From assembly GCA_018267515.1 (NCBI GenBank), contig JAFDYJ010000016.1, positions 61,933-125,932 of the forward strand: a stretch of DNA of 64,000 bases. The letters are read 5' to 3'. The position numbers and the translations under genes are program-made. Below, one piece after another: positions 17,266-26,851 of the stretch. This DNA is from Bacteroidota bacterium. GTDB taxonomy: Bacteria > Bacteroidota > Bacteroidia > Chitinophagales > Chitinophagaceae. Positions within the stretch are counted from its first letter, which is position 1; each line of letters opens with the position of its first letter. The notes beneath the pieces were generated by a model. That model had not been told where the DNA came from and did not search any database. It was given only the letters and a program-made list of their open reading frames with translations.

Positions 17266-18489
17266 ATGAAAAAGTTGCTCTCCCTTTTGTTCATAATATC
17301 ATTATTTTCTGTTACTGCAAACGGCCAGGTATTTAAAAAATTAAGAGATAAGGTGATAGATAAAACCAATCAGCGGGTTGATGATAAGACTGATCGGGCA
17401 ATTGATAAGGGGTTAGATAAAGCGGAAGAAGCAACAAAAAGAAAACATCAGTCAAATACTGAATCCAATAATACATCGGATACTTCCATTACTGGAAACA
17501 ACTCCGTTAGTGAACAACCCGGGGCGGCAAGTATTAAGGCCTACCAGAATTATGATTTCGTTCCCGGTGATACCATTCTCTTCGCCGATGATTTTACAGA
17601 AGATATGGATGGCGAATTCCCTTCGCACTGGACAATTTCCAAAGGACAGGCGGTCATTAATAAAGTTGGAGACAAACCTGCATTCTTTTTTACTGATGGA
17701 AATTATTGCCAGGTTAGCCCCCGTATGAAAACCGCTTCTTATCTCAACAATTCCTTCACTATAGAATTTGATTACTATGCTAATGAAGGATCCGGACCGG
17801 GTATATCCTTTTATTATACAGATAAAGACGGGAACAATACAGTAGGTTATATTGAATATAGTACATCCGGGGAAGTATCCACTTTTGAACTACCGGATTT
17901 TAGCGCTCAATATCCGAATGAACAAGATGATACTTATCGTAACAAGTGGCATCATGCAGCTCTGATTTTTAAAAACAACCAGGTAAAATGTTATATAGAT
18001 CAATACAGGGTACTCGTAATACCCAACTTAGATATCAACCCCAGTTCAATGGGATTTTCAGGTATCGGCGACCCTGATAAACCTATAATTATTACCAATG
18101 TGCGGATAGCAAAAGGCGGCAATATGAAAATGATTGGCAAAAAATTTACGGATGCAAAAATTGTTACGCATGGTATCACCTTTGATATTGACAAATCCAA
18201 TATCAAACCCGAAAGTATGGGCACACTCAACATGATTGTAAAAATCATGAAAAACAACCCGGACCTGAAGTTCGAGATAGATGGCCACACTGATAACACC
18301 GGGCAGGCAGCACATAATCTTACACTTTCTCAACAAAGAGCTGATGCTGTGAAATCACAATTAGTAAAAATGGGAATTGATGGATCGAGACTTACTACAA
18401 AAGGTTTCGGCGATACAAAACCAATCAGCGATAATGACACCCCGGATGGCAGGGCGAATAACAGGAGGGTTGAGTTTGTGAAGAAGTAA
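17266..18489 (+). CDS. OmpA-family protein with coiled-coil and lectin-like domains
   Basis: This 407-residue protein starts MKKLLSLLFIISLFSVTANGQ, a signal peptide; an ATG nine codons earlier would bury it. A charged helical stretch follows (residues 25-70, DKTNQRVDDKTDRAIDKGLD), then about 180 residues of beta-rich, concanavalin/LamG-like sequence (FTIEFDYYANEG, WHHAALIFKNNQVKCYIDQ). The C-terminus is an OmpA peptidoglycan-binding domain with FEIDGHTDNTG, LSQQRADAVKSQL and RANNRRVEF. It is probably tethered to peptidoglycan on the periplasmic side. A clear paralogue lies at 25291-26589 in the opposite orientation. Confidence 0.88.
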   Translation: MKKLLSLLFIISLFSVTANGQVFKKLRDKVIDKTNQRVDDKTDRAIDKGLDKAEEATKRKHQSNTESNNTSDTSITGNNSVSEQPGAASIKAYQNYDFVPGDTILFADDFTEDMDGEFPSHWTISKGQAVINKVGDKPAFFFTDGNYCQVSPRMKTASYLNNSFTIEFDYYANEGSGPGISFYYTDKDGNNTVGYIEYSTSGEVSTFELPDFSAQYPNEQDDTYRNKWHHAALIFKNNQVKCYIDQYRVLVIPNLDINPSSMGFSGIGDPDKPIIITNVRIAKGGNMKMIGKKFTDAKIVTHGITFDIDKSNIKPESMGTLNMIVKIMKNNPDLKFEIDGHTDNTGQAAHNLTLSQQRADAVKSQLVKMGIDGSRLTTKGFGDTKPISDNDTPDGRANNRRVEFVKK

Positions 18490-18509
18490 TATTCTTTAAA
18501 AAAAGTAAG

Positions 18510-19736
18510 ATGAAAAACATTTTTCCTTCCGTTTTTATTGCGAGCATTCTGATAATGTTTTGTAATTCTACAAATGCACAGAGTAGCATTTCTTTCCGTT
18601 GTAAAGAATTAAACATCAACAAAACATTGTCAATGAAGTGTAGCCCAATAAGCGAAGACGATCCCAAAGATCTTGCAGAAGCATGGACGCTACTGGAAGG
18701 TTTTTTCCCCGCTGATTATTCAGGAACAGATCAGCGTTTGACATTACGGTTCCCTTCGAAAGTTACCAGTTTTCATTGGACACAATCGAATGAAGATGAC
18801 AAGAATGATTCACTTTCCGCAATCTTTTTTTATAATACTAATCACCAAACTTACGGATACAGCTTCCAGGCTTATGCAAAGGATTTTACGATCACCATCA
18901 CCCGGTACGATCCTGCAAAAAGAGGCATCGTGGAAGGTAAATTTGAAGGAACAATGGAATCAACTCTGGCATGGACAAATCAAACAGTATTGATACCGGT
19001 AAAAGGGAATTTTCATACGGTTCGTAGCGAGGTTGCATGGGAAGCCAGGAAACAAAGGGTGGCGGAAAAAGTTATCGTTAATAAGGCAGTGGAAATTTTT
19101 GACGAAACCTTCTTAGCCCCCCTTCAAAAAATGGGATGGAATATTGATGAGGAGCAAAATGGCCGGACTGCACAAATTGCAAATAACATTATTCCTTTTC
19201 GCCCGATTAGCTTTTTTGGGTCTTTCTTCAATCTTAAGCTTTCAATAGATCCGGGTTCTAATTATGGCAAGATGCTCCAGGATTCTGCACTCTATTATTC
19301 AAAGCAAGTTTCACAAAACAATAATGATCCTAAAGCTATGGCGAAAGCAGCACAGAATATGTATCGCATTCTGGCCATGCAAAAGATGGAAATTGATATA
19401 GAGGCCAACTCCCCTTACATTAAATCTGAATACCCCATGGAAAAAAATGACAGGTTTACAGTGCTTAATATTCCTCAGGTTGCCTACGGCTGCCAGGTTT
19501 ACCGGGCGCCGACAGGCAATGTTGGCACACCGGTGGAATATACCTATTTGTGTTTTGGCAACTGGAAAGGGGCAGACATGAATGCAAACACTTACGTTAC
19601 CTATCCCTTTATTCACAAAAAACAGGCGCCTGTTTTTGAAAATATAGTGGTCGTTTTTACAGGTCCGGCGCAATCTACCAATGACATTATTAGTAAAATA
19701 AATTGGGAAAAATTAAACGGAGCAATAAGTAAATAA
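18510..19736 (+). CDS. exported protein of unknown function
   Basis: This 408-residue protein has a signal peptide (MKNIFPSVFIASILIMFCNSTNAQ). The rest is mixed alpha/beta with no catalytic motif that I recognise. The N-terminal third is rich in strands (YSFQAYAKDFTITITRYDP) and the centre is helical with KAMAKAAQNMYRILAMQKME. It begins 20 bases after the OmpA-like gene and is probably co-transcribed with it. It is one of several exported unknowns in this cluster, possibly a subunit of an envelope complex. Confidence 0.8.
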   Translation: MKNIFPSVFIASILIMFCNSTNAQSSISFRCKELNINKTLSMKCSPISEDDPKDLAEAWTLLEGFFPADYSGTDQRLTLRFPSKVTSFHWTQSNEDDKNDSLSAIFFYNTNHQTYGYSFQAYAKDFTITITRYDPAKRGIVEGKFEGTMESTLAWTNQTVLIPVKGNFHTVRSEVAWEARKQRVAEKVIVNKAVEIFDETFLAPLQKMGWNIDEEQNGRTAQIANNIIPFRPISFFGSFFNLKLSIDPGSNYGKMLQDSALYYSKQVSQNNNDPKAMAKAAQNMYRILAMQKMEIDIEANSPYIKSEYPMEKNDRFTVLNIPQVAYGCQVYRAPTGNVGTPVEYTYLCFGNWKGADMNANTYVTYPFIHKKQAPVFENIVVVFTGPAQSTNDIISKINWEKLNGAISK

Positions 19737-19778
19737 CAAGACGTTAAGCCATTAATCTTTAATTCAAATTCAATGGTT

Positions 19779-21554
19779 ATGAAAAAACAAGTTTTCTTTC
19801 CTGTATGGTGCATGCTTCTCCTACTAAAAACTATTGTAAGTTTTGGTCAAACTAAGAACTCTGATGTCTGTGATGATAAGAATACGTTTATAACAATTCA
19901 AAATTGGATAAGCACTCATAAGGGAACACAACCTGAAACTCCCGTTCCACCTGTAATAGATCCTGATTGTCATGATTGTATGGAAAACAACTATACAGAT
20001 AAGAACAAACAAATAATAGATGATTTCATGCACAAGAGCGTCCAGCCTGAAGAAGATATGATAATAAACCTGCTTCATATTATTAAAGATAAAACAATTA
20101 GGCTTGGTGGAAAATTCAATGCCAGTACAAGAATGGTGCCTTCTTCTTATGATAATGAAAATGCTTATCCGTGTTTGAGTGCTATAGATGACCGTGACCT
20201 TCAAAGATCATTTGATTTCCTCGTAATGAGGGAAAAGCAGAAGATTGATTTGATGATAAAAAAGTTTGAACATGATGGAGATTACTTTATTGGTGGAGTG
20301 ATATATTATTTCAACGTGTTAAGAGACTTGGAGATTTTGGGATATGAAGTGGGCTCAATAAATTCTGATAAAGATTTAATAACATGGGCTAATAATTATT
20401 ATGAAAAATACAAAGATCGTTTGCTTAATCACTATCAATATCAATTATATCCAAAAATATTTTACATCCCACATGAAATGAGTTTATTGGGTGTCGATTT
20501 GTCAAGCTCAAAAATAATTCATAATAATGGACACACTTCAATTGAGAAGTTAGATGAAACCGATGCGATTGTTGAAACCTGGAATAAGGCCATCTCACTT
20601 ATGCATTTTAAACTTAAGATCAGCTATTCAGGTGATGGTAGCGGCGAGGAAAATGATAAGGCTAAAGTAAGCTTTGAAGGAGAAACGGAAATAAGATGCA
20701 GGGTTGTAAACACAGAGGATGGGCCATGTTATACCTGGGAGCCGGAAAATGGAAAAACAATGACTTTTAAAATCGAACATGCCGAATTTCACGATTATGA
20801 TAAGGGTGTGTTTACTTATGCCGGGCCTAAAGAATTTAATACACCTGTTCAGTTCAATGTAAATATGTGTAACAAAGAACCAGTCTTTAGGATGATTTTT
20901 GATCGTCTCTGGCCAGAAAATGAAGTTTACAACAGCCCAGCCGGTGTATCAGTAATTGCACCTATGCTGAATACATTAGTATCTGCTACATTAAGCAAAG
21001 CCAATATAGAGAGTATAAAAAAGGAGAGCAAAAAATTTAGTCAGGCGGAAAGTCAATATAATAAATCAGATATGGAAGCATGGAATAAAAGAATGGAATT
21101 GCACCGAAACGATAGAAATTATTTTAAAACTGCTCAAGGGAAAAAAGACCTGGCAATAGCAAAGAATCTACAAAAGCAATATGGGAGTGTTTCTGCGCAA
21201 GACCAAAATGATATGAACCAATTACTGAATATTAAGGACAGCATTGAAGAAAACTCTAAATCAAACCCTAATTACACTAGTTCTCCGGAATATTTTGAAG
21301 ATATGAGAAAGTTACGAATAGCATCTGGCAAAGGGCAACAGGTAATGCAAAATTTCACTGGTGGTGCATTAACTCTTAACAAATTAGAGTTACCCTTCAA
21401 AATAGGCAGTCCGGAGCCGGTGAATGGTACCATTGGAGAAGACAATGTAATGACGAAGTCTTCCCTCACAGGAGGTGCATTTAAGTTCTCCGGTCGTTTC
21501 AAGGTAGAGTTAATAAATTTTCCTGATAACAGAGATAATATAAAAAATTTTTAA
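19779..21554 (+). CDS. exported protein of unknown function with helical C-terminal part
   Basis: This 591-residue protein can start at ATG 19773 or 19779; the second gives the more typical MKKQVFFPVWCMLLLLK signal peptide. The N-terminal region contains a Cys pair (PDCHDCME). A strand-rich middle follows (KVSFEGETEIRCRVVNTEDGP), then a strongly charged helical stretch around residues 410-500 (YNKSDMEAWNKRMELHR, LAIAKNLQKQYG). The tail GGAFKFSGRFKVELINF looks like a beta-sandwich edge. No family is recognised. It lies 42 bases after the preceding gene on the same strand. Confidence 0.8.
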   Translation: MKKQVFFPVWCMLLLLKTIVSFGQTKNSDVCDDKNTFITIQNWISTHKGTQPETPVPPVIDPDCHDCMENNYTDKNKQIIDDFMHKSVQPEEDMIINLLHIIKDKTIRLGGKFNASTRMVPSSYDNENAYPCLSAIDDRDLQRSFDFLVMREKQKIDLMIKKFEHDGDYFIGGVIYYFNVLRDLEILGYEVGSINSDKDLITWANNYYEKYKDRLLNHYQYQLYPKIFYIPHEMSLLGVDLSSSKIIHNNGHTSIEKLDETDAIVETWNKAISLMHFKLKISYSGDGSGEENDKAKVSFEGETEIRCRVVNTEDGPCYTWEPENGKTMTFKIEHAEFHDYDKGVFTYAGPKEFNTPVQFNVNMCNKEPVFRMIFDRLWPENEVYNSPAGVSVIAPMLNTLVSATLSKANIESIKKESKKFSQAESQYNKSDMEAWNKRMELHRNDRNYFKTAQGKKDLAIAKNLQKQYGSVSAQDQNDMNQLLNIKDSIEENSKSNPNYTSSPEYFEDMRKLRIASGKGQQVMQNFTGGALTLNKLELPFKIGSPEPVNGTIGEDNVMTKSSLTGGAFKFSGRFKVELINFPDNRDNIKNF

Positions 21555-21592
21555 TGATTGCAATTAGATAGATATTAAGTTTTATTTGATAT

Positions 21593-21628
21593 AGTTCCTT
21601 TTATTAATTGCGTATCAAGAAAGGAACT
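21593..21628. repeat. 9-bp inverted repeat after the 591-residue gene
   Basis: AGTTCCTTT (21593-21601) and AAAGGAACT (21620-21628) pair perfectly across an 18-base loop, 39 bases after the upstream stop codon. No T tract follows, so it is at best a weak terminator and could instead protect the message end. The rest of the 265-base spacer shows no gene. Confidence 0.35.
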
Positions 21629-21820
21629 GTAAAACAATATCATTAAAAGGTGATACAGGTTGTGGCGGGGCAAGAAGTTGTTTCCCCCTGGACAGGGCCT
21701 GATATTAACTAAGTCGGTTGCAATGGATTCTATTCCTTACTATTAAAGACCATTTAAAATCCGAAGGGCAGCAATTCAAAAAAAAATTTTAATTCTAATT
21801 ATTACTATCAAAATTAAAAA

Positions 21821-22375
21821 ATGAAAAAAATCATCACCATCTTCACCGCATTTTTATTTTTAGGATGCAATAGCTCCACTAATAATAAATCAAACAGTAC
21901 TACTTCCGAAAATGCTACTGCAACAACTCCCAAAACCGAAGAAGCTACATCAGGTTCAGGAGGTTCTGAAATTTCCGTAACACTTACCGGCGGTGCCAAT
22001 GCAGGTACTTACCATGTTTCCAGCAAAGAAACCACCTGCAGCGAAGGGCTTACAAGTGATCATTCTTTTGGCAACCAATATTCAGAAGAAGGGAAAGCTG
22101 ATAATGAACTCTCCAGCCTGCAACTCATTATTGATGATAAAAACGCTGCACAAAAAGGAACCGATAACTTCTCTATTTCAATTGGATTTGGTAAAATCAT
22201 GGGAGGTAAAACTTATTCAATTAACACACGCAACAAAGAAGGCAGTGGAAAAGCAACCTATTCAAACACCGGTGGAAGCAAAACGGTGGTAATAGAAGGT
22301 AAAACAGTCGATGGGGTGGTTATTTCAGCAACTATCATTTGCAAGAAGATAATGACACCGAACGGAATACAATAA
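21821..22375 (+). CDS. small lipoprotein of unknown function
   Basis: This 184-residue protein has a lipoprotein signal peptide with lipobox LFLGC (cysteine at residue 18), then a Ser/Thr/Asn-rich linker of about 40 residues. The remainder is a strand-rich domain (EISVTLTGGANAGTYHVSS, NFSISIGFGKIMGGKTY) with two cysteines (TTCSEG and ATIICKK) that could form a disulfide. It is probably membrane-anchored. It is separated from the previous gene by 266 bases, so it may have its own promoter. No family is recognised. Confidence 0.8.
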   Translation: MKKIITIFTAFLFLGCNSSTNNKSNSTTSENATATTPKTEEATSGSGGSEISVTLTGGANAGTYHVSSKETTCSEGLTSDHSFGNQYSEEGKADNELSSLQLIIDDKNAAQKGTDNFSISIGFGKIMGGKTYSINTRNKEGSGKATYSNTGGSKTVVIEGKTVDGVVISATIICKKIMTPNGIQ

Positions 22376-22392
22376 CCAGGTTCTGAGATAAT

Positions 22393-23514
22393 ATGACATT
22401 TTTAAAATTATTACTTGTCCCGTTGCTTGGTTTGATACAACTCAGTGTAAATGCCCAGGAATTTAAATGGGCAAAAGATGCAGAAGGGAAATTGTATCCG
22501 ATGAATAAAATACCTTATCCGGGTTTTCGGTCAAAGGAGGTCTTTGAATTGTTTCATCACATTCCGGCTATCAGTCATCCAAAAGGTTTTGATGTTCGGG
22601 AATCATGGACTGCGCATACTAAGCTGGTTCCAAAATCTGCGATACTAATTTTCGCCATCCATCATTATTTCACGTACAAGAACGGGCCTATTAAAAAAAA
22701 TAATAACCAACCACCTCAAATTGAAGTCAGCATAAATAATCCGGAAGACCTTGTGGATCGTCATTCATCTATTTTCATTGATGAAACGGAGGCATTAGGT
22801 ATGCCCATCATGTACACAGATACTTTCCCTACTTCTTACCAGGACATAAATGGTTACGGGGCCAGGTATTTCATAAATAACAATTATAGTTCAAACCTGA
22901 AAAGTTATCTGCTAAACCCTATGAATCTTCGGATATTCAAGGCTGTTACCAGGGAAGAATATTTAAAGGTATTTATAAAACATCTGGATATTGAAATAAA
23001 ACAGCAAACTGAAGCTAACGCAGAAACAAAGAAGACAATAACAAGTTTTGAAAAGAATGACCAGTTCAGAAACTCACAGGATGACCTCCGGCAAGTCAAT
23101 GAATCCATGATTAAATGGGTTGACTTTCTCAAATCTAAAAGGAGTTATTACCAGAAAAAGTTGATATCACTTTCTCAGGTAGAAAGAAAGAAACCTGCAA
23201 CCTGGGCGATGTATAATAATCCTGCCAACACAAAAGATAAGAAAGGAAATTACTTAGAAACCATCTCAGGAAGTTTACCTTACGAACCAATGGAGAGTAC
23301 TGAAGGAATTTTGGCAAGTGGACACCTTTATTCCTTCTATGAAAAAATATTTGACAACCGATTACCCGGTACAGCATTCCAGTTAATTATTATTTCAGAA
23401 CCTTATTGGCAAGGTCCTCTTAAAGGTATTCAAAAGGAAATGAGGGAATTTTTTGAAGAAAACGTATATCCGTTTTTCCCTTTTAAAGAAATGGAAGCAA
23501 TAATGGGCAAATAA
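22393..23514 (+). CDS. exported protein of unknown function
   Basis: This 373-residue protein has a signal peptide (MTFLKLLLVPLLGLIQLSVNAQ). The mature part is mixed, with a charged helical centre (LDIEIKQQTEANAETKKTIT and WVDFLKSKRSYYQKKL) and aromatic-rich ends (GTAFQLIIISEPYWQGPLKG). I see no catalytic motif. It starts 17 bases after the lipoprotein gene, so the two probably form one transcript. The end converges with the gene at 23559. Confidence 0.8.
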   Translation: MTFLKLLLVPLLGLIQLSVNAQEFKWAKDAEGKLYPMNKIPYPGFRSKEVFELFHHIPAISHPKGFDVRESWTAHTKLVPKSAILIFAIHHYFTYKNGPIKKNNNQPPQIEVSINNPEDLVDRHSSIFIDETEALGMPIMYTDTFPTSYQDINGYGARYFINNNYSSNLKSYLLNPMNLRIFKAVTREEYLKVFIKHLDIEIKQQTEANAETKKTITSFEKNDQFRNSQDDLRQVNESMIKWVDFLKSKRSYYQKKLISLSQVERKKPATWAMYNNPANTKDKKGNYLETISGSLPYEPMESTEGILASGHLYSFYEKIFDNRLPGTAFQLIIISEPYWQGPLKGIQKEMREFFEENVYPFFPFKEMEAIMGK

Positions 23515-23558
23515 TGAAATGGTGACCTTTACAATTTTCAGTTATATCCCTACAGGAA

Positions 23559-25187
23559 TCAATACGGCATCAGCATTCGTATCCTTAAATGCTCTTTACC
23601 GCTTTCCTTGTAATTCAATGCTTCCCGGATTTCTTTGAAATGAGTACCCAACAACTTATCTACAGAAGAAACATCACCCAACTTTCTATTTAATTCAGCA
23701 ATATATTCTGTCTTATATGGACTTTCTGTATCAGTTATTTTTTTCTTTATAATCTTTGCACCTTCCTCTCCCTCTCTTACTCCTGCATCACTGGGAAAAG
23801 AGCCAGTACCAATTTCATTATCCTCTTCTTCGTTCTTAAAATTAAAGAGAATGCTAAACCTCATTGGCTCCTGTTCATCCTTTTTATAAAAAGCAAAAAC
23901 GCTTGGATGCCCGGGTCGTACTGAACCATAGTTAGCTTCTGAATTTGCATCAGTCAACTTTTCTTCATAAACCTGTTGCCCTGCCAAAAATATTTTTGCC
24001 TGTGATTCTTTCTGACTTTTCATGTAAAAGAAAAATCCTTCTTCTTTTTCAAATACCGTATTCACTCCGATTTTCTCCTCCGGGGCAACTAAGAGCAACA
24101 TATTATCAGGCTTATCTGATGGATAGTAATAAAAAACTGCATGAAACACTCTTGTAAAGTAAGAGTTCTCCTTTCCGCCTTCAATAATTGGCAGAAATGC
24201 TGAAGCGGGATCTGAATCAATTTCGGTAACCAAATCATATTCAACTTCAACTTTAACCGGGATACCATTAACAGGTTGAAGCCCATAGATGGCTCCTTCA
24301 CATCCGGATGGCTTTTTAAACAAATGGTGAGCCCTGATCATTGCTGTTTTTCCGGAACCCATTTTGAATTTAGCTTTAGCTTTTCCATTGGCATCTGTTG
24401 TTACTATCGAAGGAGTAACGGTACCTCCAATAGTACCCAGGATAGCAAAACCCGAAATAGTTCCCCTGGAAAAATTAATCTTACGATTGGAAAGTGCATA
24501 ACCATCACAGTCTTTCATTGTTATCTCTATTTCGGTTTCTTCACCGGTTGCAAGTTTCTTTTTCTTTGGCTTGATGGTAATATTTCCACCACCCCATGCA
24601 AATTCATTATCAGACTTTCTTTCCCTTTGAATAAAATCGTTAATCTTATCAGCCAGTGGTGATAGTTGAGTAGCAGCCTGCTCAGCTATCTGCTTGACGT
24701 ATTCAGGATCAGAAGATGGATTAAATGGGACATCCACCGCAGCTACTTTCTTCATTGAACAAGCCGCCTGCAATTCAAGGTGCATGAGATAGTTACTACC
24801 GGAAGAAGAAACAGAACCAGTAATGATATAATCCCCATATTTTGAAGGATTGCTGTTTTCCGGCAACACAAGGCCGCTTTCTCCCATACCTACCCGAAGT
24901 ACTTCCTCATTATCTTCATTCTTCACTAAAGGTTGAATGAAATACATGCAATCCCTGTTGAGCTCAAACAATTTAGAATTAGCAAAAGTGGAAAGCCAGA
25001 ACAATTGCCTCCATTGCAACAGGACAACACCGGTGTCAGCAGGTTTGGGTACCAATACGTTCAGGCTAAAGGGTGCTATCTTCAAAATCTTGTTACAATT
25101 TTCGCAGGTACTGCAGTTAGTGCAAGATTGTGCGCCAACATGTGCAGCCATAAAAATGATAAGAGTAATCAAAGCGATTTTTCTCAT
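23559..25187 (-). CDS. exported protein with CsgG/FlgO-like and Ig-like (Big_1-like) regions
   Basis: This 542-residue protein has a signal peptide (MRKIALITLIIFMAAHVGAQ) and then a cysteine cluster SCTNCSTCENCNK that could be a metal site or disulfide knot. Residues 80-190 (YGDYIITGSVSSSGSNYLMHL, then YVKQIAEQAATQLSPLADKI) resemble the sugar-binding-like fold of CsgG/FlgO proteins. A bacterial Ig-like segment follows (LATGEETEIEITMKDCDGYAL, VTTDANGKAKAKFKMGSG). The last part is unassigned. These domain calls are by eye and tentative. It is transcribed toward the plus-strand half of the cluster. Confidence 0.7.
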   Translation of the reverse strand: MRKIALITLIIFMAAHVGAQSCTNCSTCENCNKILKIAPFSLNVLVPKPADTGVVLLQWRQLFWLSTFANSKLFELNRDCMYFIQPLVKNEDNEEVLRVGMGESGLVLPENSNPSKYGDYIITGSVSSSGSNYLMHLELQAACSMKKVAAVDVPFNPSSDPEYVKQIAEQAATQLSPLADKINDFIQRERKSDNEFAWGGGNITIKPKKKKLATGEETEIEITMKDCDGYALSNRKINFSRGTISGFAILGTIGGTVTPSIVTTDANGKAKAKFKMGSGKTAMIRAHHLFKKPSGCEGAIYGLQPVNGIPVKVEVEYDLVTEIDSDPASAFLPIIEGGKENSYFTRVFHAVFYYYPSDKPDNMLLLVAPEEKIGVNTVFEKEEGFFFYMKSQKESQAKIFLAGQQVYEEKLTDANSEANYGSVRPGHPSVFAFYKKDEQEPMRFSILFNFKNEEEDNEIGTGSFPSDAGVREGEEGAKIIKKKITDTESPYKTEYIAELNRKLGDVSSVDKLLGTHFKEIREALNYKESGKEHLRIRMLMPY

Positions 25188-25290
25188 ACAATTTTTCTTT
25201 GCGTACCTAAATAAATTTGATACGTGTAATCACCTAAGAAATAAAAGAGAGCCTCAATGCAGATTGCCCTTGTAGCTGAAACCATACTTT

Positions 25291-26589
25291 TTACAACTTA
25301 ATAAACTCCACTCTGCGGTTGCGAGCTTTATTTTCAGCATTGTCGTTCTTTGCAACCGGCTTAGATGAACCATATCCTTTAGTAGTTAACCTTCCTTCAT
25401 CTATTCCCATCTTTATCATCTGATTTTTTACAGCATCGGCACGTTCCTGTGAAAGGATATTATTTCTATCTGTAGTTCCCGTATTATCTGTATGTCCGCC
25501 TATTTCGAATCGGAGATCTTCATTTTGTTTCATCAGTTTAACTATCTCATTAATGGCGCCCATTGATTCCGGTTTGAGTGTTGATTTATTGACATCAAAC
25601 TGAATTCCGTATGTAATAATCTTTCCTTCTGTTTCCACTTTTTTGTAAGCATCTGCACCACCTGCCGCTATCCGAAAATTTCTGAACAGGACGGGATTTT
25701 TTTGCGATTTCACTTTAAACTCCACCTTTGTTGCTTTACCCGGAACAATCTGGTTGACAACTCCTATCCGGTGTTGATCTACATACAGCTTACCGATATT
25801 TTTGTTTACATAAATAGCTACCTGGCGCCAGTTGTCCTGAGTGGGATCTACTGCCTGGGTTGGAAAATCTTCGTAATTAACTCCATAAGTTTTATTGTCT
25901 TTGTCAATCGTAAATCCATATTTAGGCTGAGACTTCTCCCCCGAAATTTGAGCTAAATTAATTATAATTGGGGCCGATGATCTTCCCTGGTTACCTACTC
26001 CTGCATCTTTTTCACGGAAATAAAGTGAAACAGATGAACCGGTGTAATTATCCTTACCATTTGCCAGGATCCCAAACTCAATAGTAAACTGCTCCGGTAG
26101 ATAACTATCATCCGTCATCTGGGGCATCATCATTACAGATCCTTCACCGGGAACCACCAGCACTTTTTCACCTTTATACGTTTGTACTTCTGCGTTTCCG
26201 GTATTGATCAGGAGCCGGCCAGGTATTTCTGCATCCGCTTCACCAGCCATATCATAATAATAAATAATCTTATCTCCGGGAACGAAATCATAGTTCTTAT
26301 AAGCCTGAAGAGATCCATCAGATACTTCGTCTTGATTGCCATTTGTAACTTTTTCCTTATCGTCAGACATATCTGAATCCCTATCTTTTTCTCCCTTGGT
26401 TTGCCTGGCAGATTCCTCCACCTTGTCCAGCGCTTTATTTGTCGCATCTCCTGCCTTGTTTACAGCACGGTTTTCTGCCGTTTGTTTTACTCTCTCTTTT
26501 ATCCTCTTCAATATCTGTCCATTAACTGAATTGATCATCAGTAAGGAAACAAACAGACTGAATAGCACAATTAAAGTTTGACGTTTCAT
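25291..26589 (-). CDS. OmpA-family protein, paralogue of the 17266 gene
   Basis: This 432-residue protein has the same order as its paralogue: signal peptide (MKRQTLIVLFSLFVSLLMINS), charged helical stretch (VNKAGDATNKALDKVEESA), the junction YKNYDFVPGDKIIYYYD, a lectin-like beta domain, then an OmpA domain (FEIGGHTDNTG, LSQERADAVKNQM, KARNRRVEFIKL). The junction sequence and the order FDVNKSTLKPESMG are nearly shared, so duplication is secure. It is probably peptidoglycan-bound in the periplasm. The 262-base upstream region shows no recognisable gene. Confidence 0.88.
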   Translation of the reverse strand: MKRQTLIVLFSLFVSLLMINSVNGQILKRIKERVKQTAENRAVNKAGDATNKALDKVEESARQTKGEKDRDSDMSDDKEKVTNGNQDEVSDGSLQAYKNYDFVPGDKIIYYYDMAGEADAEIPGRLLINTGNAEVQTYKGEKVLVVPGEGSVMMMPQMTDDSYLPEQFTIEFGILANGKDNYTGSSVSLYFREKDAGVGNQGRSSAPIIINLAQISGEKSQPKYGFTIDKDNKTYGVNYEDFPTQAVDPTQDNWRQVAIYVNKNIGKLYVDQHRIGVVNQIVPGKATKVEFKVKSQKNPVLFRNFRIAAGGADAYKKVETEGKIITYGIQFDVNKSTLKPESMGAINEIVKLMKQNEDLRFEIGGHTDNTGTTDRNNILSQERADAVKNQMIKMGIDEGRLTTKGYGSSKPVAKNDNAENKARNRRVEFIKL

Positions 26590-26851
26590 ATCTAATTCAA
26601 ATTTTGTTTTTAATAAAAAATCAAAGCGTCAGGTAGTCATTTATTGGCTCACATTTTATCGTGTAACAAAACTTATTTCAACTTAAAAGTTGAGTAATTA
26701 CCTCGCCCGATAACATTAACAAATCCATCGGTGAAGAATGCAAACCCTTTCTGACAGAGACAACATGTTCAACTAGATTTGGAAAGGAAACACTAAAACA
26801 CAGGTTAAAGCTATTACGTATAAGATTGGAATCATTGGAAAAAAGTTTCAT

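Noticed and set aside
19824..20204. 126-codon minus-strand frame
   Set aside because: It is antisense to the 591-residue exported protein, with random-looking composition.
24276..24662. 128-codon plus-strand frame
   Set aside because: It is antisense to the exported protein with the Ig-like region. The real gene has a signal peptide and domain-like pattern.
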